From assembly GCA_963575745.1 (NCBI GenBank), contig CAUYUJ010019590.1, positions 102,920 to 166,919 on the forward strand: a stretch of 64,000 nt of DNA, in the 5' to 3' direction. The position numbers and the translations under genes were made by a program. Numbering within the stretch: the stretch's first letter is position 1; every line of letters begins with the position of its first letter. The notes beneath the pieces were generated by a model. That model ran no database searches, had not been told where the DNA came from, and saw only the letters and a program-made list of their open reading frames with translations. Source of the stretch: Prorocentrum cordatum. Lineage: Eukaryota; Sar; Dinophyceae; Prorocentrales; Prorocentraceae. Positions 10,781-22,090 of this stretch are shown here, in pieces.

Positions 10781-12105
10781 AAGGCGAGGAGAGAACTAGG
10801 CACGCAGCTCCGGGCACAATGACAACTGGACTGGGAAACGCCCAAGGCGCTGACCAGCCTGCGACCGGGCCTCCCCTCACTGACACAGCACGCTGCGACC
10901 GCCCTCCCACGCCCCCAGCAACGTGCGGCGAGGTCCTGGCCCTACCCACAGCTGGCCACGCCCGCCACCTGTTTCCCCTCCCCCCCCCCTCTTCACCTGG
11001 CTTGGGACCGCGCGCCCCCCTGCTCGCGCAACGCGACCGCCCCGCTACGTTCCCGCAACTTGCGGCAAGGTCAAGTTCGCACCCAGCGCTGGCCACGCCC
11101 ACCACCTGCGCCCCCTTCCCCCATCCCTCTTCACCTGACGCGGGACCGTGTGCCCCCGCCTTTTCCCCACTACCTGCACCCCCACAGCACGTGAGATGAG
11201 CGCGGCCCGCGCACAGCGACCGCGTGCTGGCCCACCTAGTCTCCGACTGAACCTGCCCCCCCTCCCCCCCCACCTGTCTTTTACATTTCCTGGGGCCGCG
11301 TGTCCTACCTGTACCCATCGGGGCCCAATCCCCACACGTGAGCACCTACGGTGAAGGCTGGCACGAAGACGGCTGGCGTGGCGCGCCGGCCTTCCTCCTC
11401 CCCGTTCGCTTCTCCCCCCCCGCTCGCCCCCCCCCCTCCCATGGCGGCAGCACCCGGCACTGCGCGGCTTCGGCCAGGTGCCGGGCGCTGCACCTTGCCG
11501 CCTCGGCGGCCCCGCTCGCCATGGCGCTGCGCGGCTCAGGCCCGGCCCTCGGCAATGCGGATGTCAGCACATCGCGCGCGGCTGCTGCCCGTCGTCACGC
11601 GCTGACGGTGCAGGGCAGGTTCCCCCTGCACTCCACCGACATCCTGTCGATCATGAACGGCCCCCTCGCCTGCGGCCGCACCTCAAGCAGGCTGCTACCT
11701 GGGCGTGGATTGGACTACCGCCCCAGGCCTCATCCGCATCACCCGGTGGCACAACGTTGCACATCGCCTTCGCGGTGCTCCTCTTCTTCCCGGGCCTCCC
11801 CCACATCATCCGGTGGTACAACGTTGCTCATCGCATTCGTGGTGCTCTTCCCTGTCCTGGGCGTCGACCTGGTCAAGTGGCACGTCCTCCTCTGCAGTGC
11901 TTGAGGCTGGTGTTCGCGATGTGCCGTTGACGGAAACACCATCTCCTTCGCTTTTCGGGCATTCGCCCCCGTTCCCTGTCCGCGGCGTACCTTTTCCTGC
12001 GCAAGCTCTTCGGCACCGCCTGCGCCCCGGGCCCCGCCCGCTCCGGCCGCCTGATGCACCGCCCCCTGCGCCCTTTCTCCCTAATTAAAGCTGTGCGTAG
12101 CCCGC
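10781..12105. other. GC-rich spacer with decayed short tandem repeats
   Basis: From about 10880 to 11200 a unit of roughly 110-180 bp recurs imperfectly, built from CGACCGCCC, TGCGGC(G/A)AGGTC, CTGGCCACGCCC(G/A)CCACCTG and CCCTCTTCACCTG. Between 11737 and about 11870 a 67-bp unit is duplicated (CATCACCCGGTGGCACAACG at 11737 against CATCATCCGGTGGTACAACG at 11804). No coding region is supported. Confidence 0.6.
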
Positions 12106-12672
12106 CTAGCTGTTAGCGGAAGAGGTTCGCTCTCGCTCCGCAGACCCAAAATTGCGTTCCCTGCCGACGTGGGCAGCTAGATCCTGAGCAGACCTCGCGG
12201 TGCGGCCGCACGGCAAACGCAAAAAGTTGGGGCTCTGGGGGTCACTGTTGTCTAACGGGGTCCCCTGACATAACTTGGCAAGCTCGTGCCTCCAAATGTC
12301 CCAATGGTCCGCATCATGATAGCGCGGTCTGGCATGCACTACCGCAGTCTGAACTCTGGCAAGAAAGAACTTAGGACGATTCCTCGCGAGCGCCACCCAT
12401 TCCTTCTCGTCATCTGGTGGTGGTAGAGCAGGGTCGCCTGAATGAAAATGCAGCCACGCAAGATCTGACCTGAGGAGGACACACCAGCCTAGGGGGCCCT
12501 CCTGCGTCGCATCAACGAGCCTGCGCAAGCTCGGAGGGCTGCACAACCAAAGTATACCACCAACCAAAAAAAAACGAAACCTGGCAACTGTCATGATCAC
12601 CTGATGAGGTAGGCGATTCACTGCGTAAAACACCGGGGCATGCGACGCGTGTGCCTCCCGAGTGTTACTCAT
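12106..12672 (-). pseudogene. LINE C-terminal region after RT
   Basis: A 188-residue frame downstream (sense) of the RT. It includes WHFHSGDPALPPPDD-like sequence, DHWDIWRHELAKLCQG and a degenerate finger around LRLPCGRTARSAQDLAAHVG in which one Cys and a trailing His remain, recalling the Cys/His finger near the ends of LINE ORF2 proteins. It ends at TAG/TAA-rich sequence at 12106. Assigned by position and this relic only. Confidence 0.5.
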
Positions 12673-12857
12673 GGATAATGCTCAAGCCGTCCTATAAACC
12701 CCCGCGTGTGCTTTCCGAATCATTCGCCCCTGGGACTCGGTGAGTTTGGTCCAAGTAACAGAGCCGAGAAATAAAACCGAGGAGCTGAGCGATTCCGAGA
12801 GGGTGGTTTGAATTCAACAGACAGGGTGGTCATTGGGGAAACGGTGGCCTTGATAGG

Positions 12858-13742
12858 CTATAGGGCAGCGCGTGCCTCGTTGCATCTGGCCGTCAGCTCG
12901 AGCCCCAGGACGCTTTGGACATCGACTAATGTGCCTGGGATCTCGCGCAGGCGGACAGCAGGGAAAGCAACCCCCCAATTAGCTGAGTGAACAGCGCCGT
13001 AGCTCCCACCCGGCATTAACCCTGGAATTTGTCGGGCCCCAGGCCCCCCAAAGGCCGCCAGAACCTCAGTCTTTAAGTTGTGAAGGGTAGATCCTGCACG
13101 GCATGACGCACAATGAACTATCTCTGGCAAGGCAAGAACCTTGGCTGGTGGCTGGTAAACGGTCGGCCCTGTCAAGTGGGAGCAGGACGGTTAGGTGGTC
13201 CACAAAAGAGAGGTCACGACTGGCATTATGCCAATCGTCTTCCCTGGCCAAAAGTATAAGGGGTGCTGTGAGCGCACTCTGCAGCGTTAGCTCATTGTCT
13301 CGAGCTTTGTCCTGCACCTCTAGGTGAGCCGCGCGGAAGACTGCATTGAAGGCGTCGGCGACAAAGAGCGCGCCAGGTCTGGAGCCCACGGAGGGAGCGA
13401 CAAAGTCCCGAGCCCCGCGGACCTGCCAGAAGGACCCTCTCTGAGTTTCCTGGATCTGCTCGCGTAGGTGTTGGTGAATGTTGTTATCAGAGCAATCCAG
13501 CAACGGGCCCCGAGCCCATTGCGCCTTGACACCTTCAAGGAGGAGGGGGGGGGATGGGCACGGTCTCGAGGGCGCTGTAGTCGCTCGGTCTCTCCTGGAA
13601 GGTATATTGCCAGCTGCTTGACGGTGCTGCAAAAAGCTTGGACTAAGTCTAAGCAGAGAATCGCACACGACTTCTTGGTAGATATAACTTGCCTAACGAA
13701 CAAGCGCGTAGCGAGGGTGATCATCTCGGCGCTACGCCCACC

Positions 13743-13773
<31 letters not shown>

Positions 13774-14039
13774 CACTGGACGTCCAGGAGTGCGCTTTGA
13801 ACAATGCATTTTTTATACAAAAAAAAACTCCGAGCTCGATTCCTCGCGAACTTGTGGTGGACTTTGCAAATGGCGCTGGCCAGCAGGATGTTGCGCTGGC
13901 GTTTGGCAATAGAAGGGGGGCCCCGAGCCCTTGAAAAATAAATGGCCGCACCGATTTTAAACGCAAGGGGGTCGCGCCCACCCAAGGTAATTTTAGCGAG
14001 CAGGGGGCAGAGCAATCTGGCCAGTTGTTGGGGCGCCAC
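12858..14039 (-). pseudogene. LINE reverse transcriptase, frameshifted
   Basis: Minus-strand frames give the RT fingers/palm in order: RDPLAFKIGAAIYFSRARGP, an early palm block CAILCLDLVQAFCSTV (motif A, D-x4-F), then GSRPGALFVADAFNAVF (motif B region), then SFVDHLTVLLPLDRADRLP where motif C FVDD has become FVDH. LHNLKTEVLAAFGGPGARQ follows as the post-palm block. A run of about 29 C residues at 13744-13772 sits inside the RT and forces an artificial poly-Gly stretch. At least two frame changes are required. RT copies the element RNA at a nicked target; this copy cannot, because the second catalytic Asp is lost. Confidence 0.75.
13744..13772. repeat. Poly-C run inside the LINE RT
   Basis: About 29 consecutive C bases interrupt the RT frame. 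It reads as poly-Gly on the minus strand. The length may not be exact, because homopolymers of this size are error-prone in sequencing. Confidence 0.9.
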
Positions 14040-14106
14040 TTTGAATAGGTCGGGGGGGGGTCAATCCCCGGGGCCTCGCCCCATGCAAGCCCTGTAAGGA
14101 GGTGCT

Positions 14107-14508
14107 CTATATATCAAAAACCGCGGGAACATGTTCTAGCAACTGCCCCGTGAGACCTGCAAAGAGGTCGGGCAGGTCATTGCTTCCACGTATCATCTGA
14201 CCAGGGCCCTTGCAAACTCCAAGCTCGACCGACCGAAAGTGCCGCTGCATGTGGCTAATGACCTGATCATGTGTATCTAGCACACTGGGGAGGGAACCTT
14301 GCACCGCCTCTTGATCCCCCGTGGCTGCGGTCATGTAGGGGAGTACGTCCGACGATGTACACGGACCTCCTCTCCTTCCTCCGTGTACCAGCATCATCTT
14401 GAGATGTCGCCACATGTCTCTCGGCAGGTTGGCACCGGCCGATCTGTGAACCTGCTTGGCTAGTCCTTCTAGCCAGGATGCCTGCTCCTTCTCAAGCTGG
14501 AGGGCCAT
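14107..14508 (-). pseudogene. LINE EN-RT linker
   Basis: A 133-residue frame with EKEQASWLEGLAKQVHRSAG and MWRHLKMMLVHGGRRGGP, the type of amphipathic helical linker that LINE ORF2 proteins carry between endonuclease and RT. It lies in the right place, between the DHRPV end of EN and the RT start. No catalytic role. Confidence 0.55.
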
Positions 14509-15470
14509 TTGACTCCTGCCTTGGATCCGAAAATGAATGAATCGGATGGAGAAAAAACTGGAAGAAGTGCGAGAGCACCTTGAAACTCCTCAATGGCCTC
14601 GGGATCTTGGATGAGGCGCTGGTCGATTTTGAGCTTGCCAGATTTGGGTTTGCGGGGGGCGGCGCGAGCCCATTGCAAGGTTGCAAAAACTGGGCGGTGG
14701 TCCTTCAACTATAGTCCGTTGTCAAAAAAGTATGAAACACGACAACCCTGCGCGCGCGTATGCATGCGTGGATCTACAAGGATGTAATCAATCCTGCGCG
14801 TAGCACCTGACTTGTTGACGAACGTGCATCCACTGCCTGAGTTGAGCATGTGGGTATTCAAAGCGCGAAGCTCGGATTCTTCCAGCAAGCTATGTCGCCT
14901 GCTGCCCGTGCTGCACTGCTGCTGCCTTGGTTCCTGATATCCAACTGCCTTGGAGAGCGTTGAACCCAAGCGCGCGTTCGCATCTATAAATATTAAGCTG
15001 GGCTACCACTGATCGTGGGCAGCCGCTAGTTCGTCCCAAATCCCATCAATGCTGGACGGTAAGCACTTACAATGAGGGCTTAGAGCGACTGTGATCACGA
15101 GAGAAACTGCAGGTGCCTCAATTCTGACGCAAAGGATGCGTGGTGAGGAGCGCAGCCCGCGGGCATGTCTGGCGGCGAAGTAATACTATGTTCTACCTCG
15201 CTCGGCGCAGGGACTGCCAGCGTTTATCCACAGCTCCACGCCCAGACCTTGTTGGTTACAACCCGATGAAAGAATGAGGAAGTCATCGGCAACTCTCGAG
15301 CCCGCGGGCGCCCCAGCTTCTTGCACTCCTACAAAGTGAATGCGCAGGGCCCCCATTTGGACTCTCAGGGTCTTGCTGCGAGCCCTACGGATTCTACCAG
15401 TCATGTCTAAGGCCTCACCGTTGGGGAGGGACCGAGCACTGCACTGGGCAACACTGATGTTCACTTCCAC
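14469..15470 (-). pseudogene. LINE AP-type endonuclease, split
   Basis: Three minus-strand frames carry endonuclease blocks in order: VAQCSARSLPNGEALDM with IHFVGVQEAGAP (N-terminal block with the catalytic Glu, around 15470-15186), GATRRIDYILVDPRM (the RIDYI block, around 14820) and DHRPVFATLQW (the terminal SDH-like block, around 14705). Known role: nicks the target DNA to prime reverse transcription. Separate frames and stops between the blocks show decay. Confidence 0.75.
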
Positions 15471-15699
15471 TGGCTTCTGGTGCGACGGCGTGCTATCATG
15501 GAGGATTCCGCCGCGCGTTTCAGGCTCGGCCGGGCAGGTAGGATTGTCATCTGCAAAACCTCCGAGGGCCGAGGGGTAGGCGAGGCGGTCTTGTTGCGAC
15601 GCCGCACGAAGCCAGCCCTATTCCATGGGCTTCTCATAAACAGCGAAACGCAGGAGGCCCTCACCGAGGGGGGTCGAAGCCACAAAGCCCTTGGACACC

Positions 15700-16177
15700 C
15701 CACCAACTAGCCAATCCGCCATGGTGTTCCATGGATGGCCCACGTGCCCTTTGACACGCTGTGCTGTCACACTACGCACTTGCCTGAGCTGTTCCCACGC
15801 CAGAAAGGCCCGCCGACCGACGTGGCCACGGGGCGCGGGGTCGCGCAGCCGTCTACAGCACTTACAACGTTGAGGGAATCCGAGTGGAGAGTGGCAGGCG
15901 CGACGTCACATGCGCTCAGCAAATAAATGGCTGCGTAAAGCGCACCTCCGAACTCACTCTCTGCACTGGTGGGATCGTTGTGTAGTGTCGGAGTCCTGCA
16001 GGCAATTTCAATGAAGCGCGCCCACCACCCCCCGAGTGCAAATCCTTCTTCGTGTTGGCCAACTGCCACTAGGGCCCAGGCTGCCGGCATATCCCCCCCC
16101 CCCCCCCCACCCACTCTGACGGAACCGTCCGCGCGGATGCGCAGGTGCCGGGGCCAATTGAGGTCCAGGGGGGGCAA
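15700..16177 (-). pseudogene. RNase H domain N-terminal to the endonuclease
   Basis: Sense reading gives ADGSVRV (first catalytic Asp), then SAESEFGGALYAAIYLLSA (catalytic Glu), LHSDSLNVVSAV (second Asp) and, in another frame at about 15785-15715, VKGHVGHPWNTMADWLVG (the H-x-G-HPxN-x2-AD block). All RNase H landmarks are present in order. The domain lies before the endonuclease, whereas in I-clade LINEs it normally lies after the RT. A poly-C/G run at 16094-16108 interrupts its start. Confidence 0.7.
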
Positions 16178-16179
16178 GC

Positions 16180-17529
16180 TCTACAGCTAGATTGACAACT
16201 TCAGGGATGTCACCGGCGGGAATACAAGTGCCGATGGGAACGCCGCGGCGCGCAGCCAGGTCCCTCAGGGACCCATGCCAAGGATCTACCTCGGGCATAG
16301 GACAGAGCCAGGATAGGCAAGGAGCAAAAGTCTCAGAGGCCTCCTGGGGCCTTGGCTCTGCCGGGGCAAGGACAGTCGCACCTTCGCCGGCGTTTCCCCG
16401 ATTGCCGATGAAATCAGATTTATGTCCAACTGGAGGGGGGAGGAGACGGCAGGAAGAAGCCCCTAAGAAGAGAGTGGTGGGCAAAAAAGGCTGTCGAACG
16501 GCTCCTGCGCAGGGCCTATGTATAAATATGCCGAGAAGCATGTGCAAAATGTTGCGCCTATGACGGCGGCGTCCGAAAGCTGGACCACCATGCATACGCT
16601 GCTGCACGATGTTTGGGCAAAAACATAGCACCTCCCAAGCTGTTAGGAGATGTAGGGCGGCAGCATTTGGGCCCAGTGTCCCATGTGCTGGCTGGACTGA
16701 CTGACTCGCTGGCAGCCTGGGCGCAGGCAGCGCGGCCCCCCACTTCATGCTGCCGCCCCCGCAGGCTGACTGATGGAGTGGGGCGCGTATCCCCCGCTTC
16801 CCATCCCTCAAGCCGTCGCGCCCACCTCCTGATAATGGAACTGATGCAAGGCAGAGTATGAGGCGTGCTGCTAGGTGCGCGGACGGGGGCCTAGAACGCC
16901 TGGCGCGCGCGCGCGAGAACCAAAAAAACACCTCCTCACTAGCATTCCCCCTCCTATACACCCTCAGCCCGTTACCCGTATAATAAGCCTCGGTCCTGCT
17001 TGAAACTGCATCGGCGTTGCTGCTGTCACCAGCACCGCGCATTGGTTCCGCCCCTAATTGCGATGGCGTCGCGCATGCCAGAGCCCAGGCCCCTGGACAC
17101 AGCTCTAAGTGCCACCAAGTGTCGTGGCAAGAAAGTTTTACCTATGAACGAAAGCTCCGTCCTCGTGAGAACCTGACCCAGGAAATTCCAACGCTGCTTG
17201 AATACCCACGGCTCGCTTTCAATTAACGTGGTGTTACAGGTCGTGCTTTCCGTTAGATGGGACCATACCGCCGGTGCAAAACTGGTCGCTAGCGCGGCGG
17301 CTGCACCATACGCTGGCCAGTGGAAAACGATGTCGAGCTGGACATCATGACAAAAGTACGCGCACGAGCTGCTGAAAATATGAAGGCCAACCCTAACCTG
17401 CGAGGAGGAGAGCATGGAGCGAGATGGCCTCAAATGAGGGGAGGGAGGATGGATGAGCGGGGTGCTGCCGGCGCGAAAAAAAAGCACTCTGCAATGGAGC
17501 CCATCGCACACGTTCAGACTGTCTCCCAC
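16180..17529 (-). pseudogene. N-terminal region of LINE ORF2, unrecognised
   Basis: Two minus-strand frames (17529-17026 and 17042-16008) bridge ORF1 and the RNase H. They contain RAVSRGLGSGMRDAIAIRGG and VDPWHGSLRDLAARRGVPIG but no domain I can name. Their position and continuous coding-like texture suggest they belong to ORF2. Confidence 0.4.
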
Positions 17530-17532
17530 TCG

Positions 17533-19240
17533 CTAGACGATGCGCACCTCCTTCCTCGGCGGGCTGCGGGGGCCCTTGTCATCCACCCTCGTCGACTCCT
17601 CCGTCACGCTTTGGGACGGTGGGGCAACTTTGGGGTCTTCTTCGTAGTGCAGCGGCTGGGTCGGCGCCAGTAGGTTCGGATCTAGCACCTCCAGCACTGG
17701 ACCCGCGGGGGGGCCCTCTTCTTCTCCCTCGAGCTTGGTATCTTCTACTGGCGACTGGATGGGCATTTCCTTTCTCGATTGCGGCGTCCTCTGGGCTGGC
17801 GGGAACGGTGAAGTTGGCGACGCCCTCGTTGGTGAATGGGGGCTTGGCGTCGCTGGCGGCGTGGCTGGCACTGGTAGCTCCTGAGGCGCCATGTTGCCTC
17901 CATCGGCCATTGGCGTAGCTGCCCACCGGCGTTGGAGCTGCAGGGGGTGACGCTGCCGTCGCATCTTGGGGCCCAGCTGCGTGGTGGGCCCCCGCAATAA
18001 ACCCTAGCATATTGGTGAGCTCCGTGATATTTGCATCTTGGCTTGCTGGTTCCGCTGCTGGATGACGATCTGCTCCATCATGGTGTTCATGGCCGCGCAG
18101 AGCGAGTCGATGTTGTTCTGGCGGTTAGTTCTTGGCGGTGCACCTGGCGGTGGCGGGGGCGGCTGCCTCCACGCTGGGGCCGCTGAACCCCCCACCTCAG
18201 CAGGTGGCACACACGGACCTGGTGTGCTGGCTGCGGCCGAGCCAGGTGGGGCTGCACCAGCTGGGTGCGCTCTGGCCCTGGGTGAATGGATGGCGACGCG
18301 CGGCGGATCCGTGGCCATGTTGTCGTCCTCTTCGTCGTAGTCCTGGTCCAGAGCGAGCTCCTACAACTCTGCGATGTTTGCCTTGATGCGCTCCAGGTCC
18401 TGCTCGATGGTGCGCTCCTCGAGGTGGAGTTGCTGCTGCTTCTCTCTGACGGCCTTGAGCGTTTCTATCGTGGCATCCGTACTTGTGTTCAGGTGATGCA
18501 CCTGCTTAGTGATGGTCTCCGTACTCGACTGCATTAGTTTACACACCGACAACTCCAGCATTCCATCATCTGTACAGTGGCCAGCAGACCTTGCGGCTAT
18601 GATGAGGCACGCCAGTTTGAGCATGCGGTCGTAGTTCTGGCGCTTGAACTTGCGAAGCTCGGCGCTGTCTGTGGGCGGTTCCTGACGTAACTGCGATGCT
18701 CGATGCGAGGACTGCAGCGCAAGCCTGGAGGTGGGCACAACTTGCTGGATAATATCCTTGGCAGGCCTGGCGTGGTCGTTGGGCCCGGGCTCCGATCTGG
18801 CCCTAGACTGTCCTCTCCGTATTTGAACCCTGTTGCGTACCTTCTCAAAATGAGTTCCTCCAGGCTGTGGATTGGCTAAATTATGATTGTGCCCAAAGGA
18901 GGTACCGCAGAGGCAGCGCCAATGATGCGCCTCCACATGCCTTCCGCAGGGGATGCATTCCCATGCCATGCCTGGGCCAGCATCTCGCGCACCCCGATGA
19001 CGGTGCGCCATACCTGCTGAATGGTGACGACGTAGAAGCTGTGCTGCAGCGTGCAATCGCAAGATGATTCGTGCCTGTGCCCTCTGGGCTCTGGCACGTC
19101 GGTCCCAGCTGGGTTCCTTGGTAATGATGATATCGCGGTGCCCAAGGAATGTACAGTGAGGGCGGCACACGCGTGGGGCTAGACCTCGTATAGTTCTCGA
19201 AAGTTCTGGAACTCTGTTTCCGGGAAAGCACCAGGGCCAA
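17533..19240 (-). pseudogene. LINE ORF1-like region with coiled coil
   Basis: The main frame (about 19240-18361) has a Cys/His cluster (WECIPCGRHVEAHHWRCLCG) and a C-terminal coiled-coil-like stretch rich in Leu/Glu/Lys (EKQQQLHLEERTIEQDLERI). Proline-rich sequence and QNNIDSLCAAMNTMMEQIV follow at 18318-18004, and another low-complexity frame lies at 17997-17533. A finger plus coiled coil upstream of ORF2 is the usual layout of LINE ORF1, an RNA-binding chaperone. The poly-Glu N-terminus beyond 19240 is translated microsatellite and is excluded. Confidence 0.5.
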
Positions 19241-19243
19241 ACC

Positions 19244-19484
19244 CTCTCCTCCTCCTCCTCCTCCTCCTCCTCCTCCTCCTCCTCCTCTCCCTCCTCCTCC
19301 TCCCCTCCTCCTCCTCCTCCTCCTCCTCCTCCGCGTCCGCCTCCGCCTCCTCCTCTCCGCCGCCTCTTCCTCCTCATCCTCTTCCTCCTCCTCCTCCTCT
19401 CCTCCTCCTCCTCTCCTCCTCCTCCTCCTCCTCCTCCTCCTCGTCCTCCTCCTCCTCCTCGTCCTCCTCCTCCTCCTCCTCCCC

Positions 19485-19519
<35 letters not shown>

Positions 19520-19790
19520 CCTCCTCCTCCTCCTCCGCCTCCTCCTCCTCCCTCCTCATCCTCCTCCTCCTCCTCCTCCCCTCCTCGTCCTCGTCCTCCT
19601 CCTCCTCCTCCTCTCCTCCTCCTCCTCGTTCCTCCTCCTCCTCTTCCTGTTCCTCCTCCTCCTCCCCCTGCCCCTCATCCTCCTTCAGTGCTAGTCTTCC
19701 TCCTCCTCCTCCTCCTCCTCCTCCTCCTCCTCCTCCTCTTCCTCCTCCTCCTCCTCCTCCTCCTCGTCCTCGTCCTCGTCCTCGTCCTTG
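19244..19790. repeat. (CTC/TCC)n microsatellite with imperfections
   Basis: About 545 bp of CCT/CTC trinucleotides, broken by CTTCCTCCT, CGTCCT and a C11 run near 19509. It directly adjoins the 5' end of the minus-strand LINE. Confidence 0.95.
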
Positions 19791-19925
19791 TCCTGCTCCT
19801 CATCCTCGTCCGAGGGCGTAGCCGCATCCTCGCCAGGATCGACCGAACCTGCGATTGAAGACGGGCGGAGTCCTTGGGCTGCAGCATAAGCGCTATTGTG
19901 AGAGTGAGGGGGCCGAACGGTCATT
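19791..19925. other. Short unique spacer
   Basis: Non-repetitive sequence between two arrays; nothing recognised. Confidence 0.5.
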
Positions 19926-19977
19926 CACTGTCCCTGGTGCGTGGTTGAAGTGGGATTTCGCGATGCGAGTTCTAACT

Positions 19978-20258
19978 ATTGTTGTCAATGTTGGTGTTGT
20001 TGCTGCTGTTGGTGCTGTTGATGGTGTTGTTGGTGGTGATGTTATGTTTGCTGTTGGTGGTGTTGTTGTGGCTGTTGTTGGTGTTGTTGTTGTTGTTGGT
20101 GGTGTTGTTGGTGTTGGTGTTGGTGTTGGTGTTGGTGTTGGTGTTGGTGTTGGTGTTGGTGTTGGTGTTGGTGTTGGTGTTGGTGTTGGTGTTGGTGTTG
20201 GTGTTGGTGTTGGTGTTGGTGTTGTTGATCATGGTGTTGTTGTTGTTGTTTGTTGTTT
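19978..20258. repeat. (GTTGGT)n hexanucleotide array
   Basis: A core of uninterrupted GTTGGT from about 20110 to 20222 is flanked by degenerate TTG/GTTGCT variants. Both strands stay open (poly Val-Gly or Thr-Asn), a composition effect. Confidence 0.95.
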
Positions 20259-20269
20259 GGCGTCGTCCC

Positions 20270-20503
20270 CCCCCCCCGCGACCTGGCCCGCGACCCATCC
20301 AGTGACCCGCCCGCGACCCACCCGCGACCCACCCCGCGACTCACTCGCCACCCACCCACGACCCACCCCCGACCCACCCAGCGAACCACCCACGAATCAC
20401 CCGCGACCCACCCGCGACCCACCCGCGACCCGGTCCGCGACCCACCCGCGACCCACCTGTGACCCACCCGCGACCCACCCGCGACCCACCCGCGACCCAC
20501 CCA
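20270..20503. repeat. 10-bp minisatellite (GCGACCCACC)n
   Basis: The unit GCGACCCACC recurs about 20 times with substitutions (CACGACCCAC, GCGAACCACC), starting after an eight-C run at the edge of the hexanucleotide array. Confidence 0.93.
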
Positions 20504-20852
20504 TTTTGCTTTAACGAAAAATCGGCGCCTGCGGCGAGCTCGTTGTATAAGTTGTAAGAATCAGGCGCCTGCGGCGGGCTTCTTCAGAGACTCGCAGACT
20601 AACGACGTCCCCGCTGCCCCCTCACTCTTATCCGCGACTGCGGGGTCGCGGTATAATTGGAGAGCGGCGGCACAAGTTTCGATGGAGAAATGGCATGGGG
20701 AACACACACCGCAACGCTCAACAGGATACACCCGCAGAGGATTGCGTTGGGAGACTTGGATCAAGAAGATATCAGAGAAATGTGGGCAGAGGGACCAGTA
20801 GTGCCAGCTTTAGCCAGGGCCCCCGAATCCAAACAGGCACCCTTCGACTGAC
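20504..20852. other. Unique spacer with a repeated GGCGCCTGCGGCG
   Basis: About 350 bp between arrays. GGCGCCTGCGGCG(A/G)GCT occurs twice, near 20524 and 20567. No gene is supported. Confidence 0.5.
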
Positions 20853-20960
20853 CTCCTCCCCCTCCTCCCCCTCATCCTCCTCCTCCTCCTCCTCCTCCTC
20901 CCCCTCCTCCTCCTCCGGCTCCTCCTCCTCCTCCCTCCTCCCTCCTCCTCCTCCTCATCA
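20853..20960. repeat. (TCC)n microsatellite
   Basis: CTCCTCCTCC runs with CCCC interruptions. Confidence 0.93.
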
Positions 20961-21179
20961 TCATCCGCCTCCTCCGCCCCGGGCGAAGGGGGGGCGGCCG
21001 GCCTCCACCTCGCGCTGCGCCCCGGCGCCGAGCGCGGCGGCTCCGCCGGCGGCTGCGCGATGCGCACGGATCCGCGCGCCCGCTGCGGCGCGGCAGCCGC
21101 CAGCGGCTCCGCCGGCGGCGGCTCCATGCGCCGGGCCGCGAAGCCAGGACGCCAGGCGCCCTCGAGAACTGATGGGGAA

Positions 21180-21180
<1 letters not shown>
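20961..21180. other. GC-rich spacer
   Basis: Contains CGCCGGCGGC-type motifs (GGCTCCGCCGGCGGC appears twice) but no identifiable feature. Confidence 0.45.
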
Positions 21181-21214
<34 letters not shown>

Positions 21215-21553
21215 GAGGAGGAGAGGAGGAGGAGGGAGGAGGAGGAGGAGGAGGAGGAGGAGGAGGAGGAGGAGGAGAGGAGGAGGAGGAGGAGGAGAGA
21301 GGAGAGGAGGAGGAGGAGGCGGAGGGAGACGAGGACGAGGAGGAGGGGGAGAGGAGGAGGAGGAAGGAGGAGGAGGAGTAGGAGGAGGAGGAGGACGGGG
21401 AGGAGTAAGAGGAGGAGGAGAGAGGGAGGAGAGGAGGAGGAGGAGGAGGATCTCGAGGGGGAGGGGGAGGAGGAGGAGGAGGAGGGGGAGGAAGAGGAGG
21501 AGGAGGGGGAGGAGGAGGAGGAGGAGGAGGAGGAGGAGAAGGAGGAGGAGGAG
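21181..21553. repeat. (GGA)n microsatellite
   Basis: About 370 bp of GGA/GAG repeats lying beyond the 3' (sense) side of the minus-strand RT element. Confidence 0.95.
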
Positions 21554-22090
21554 GCGAGTCTGTCGAAGCCTCGTAAAAATCCGCGCGACCCTCACCAGAG
21601 GGTGGCATGAGAAGGCGGAAGCACCATAGATACCTCTGGCAATCCAAATAGAGCACCTCGACCGGCCACGGCCGCGCGCCCCGGCAGCGCGCTGCGGCTG
21701 AGCTGCGCCGCGCCGAGAGGCCGTCCAGCGCTAGTGGCCGCCGCCGGGCAAGTCGGGCCAGCTGCAGGGGCCCCCGGGCCCGGTGCCGCCGTGTGCGAGG
21801 GAGTCGCCGTCCGCTCTCCGCGCCGCGCCAAGTCGCCTGGCCGCGGCGCGCGGCAGCCAGCCGCCGGCCGCCGCCCGAGCCGCCGCTCGCCCCTCCAGCG
21901 TCTCCAGTGGCCCCCGTGGGCCGACACGGGCTGCTGGGGTCGCCGCCCGCTCCACGTCGGCCCCAAGCGGCTGTCGGCGCTGCGCTGCGGTAGCCCCGCC
22001 GCGCCAGTGCGTCGAGCCGCGCTAAGCGGTGTCGAGCCGCGCTGCTGCCGCCGCCGCGGCGGCTCCACCCGCTAGCCGGCGGCGCGCCGC

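Larger units (their letters stand above)
12106..19240 (-). mobile_element. Decayed LINE, minus strand (RNase H-EN-RT architecture)
   Basis: Reading on the minus strand from about 19240: an ORF1-like region (19240-17533), a variable region (17529-16180), an RNase H domain (about 16177-15700), an AP-type endonuclease (15470-14469), a linker (14508-14107), a reverse transcriptase (14039-12858) and a C-terminal region (12672-12106). Every domain is broken by frameshifts or stops and the RT aspartate pair is damaged, so the copy is dead. The 5' end meets a long (CTC)n microsatellite at 19244. No poly-A or target duplication was identified. Confidence 0.75.
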
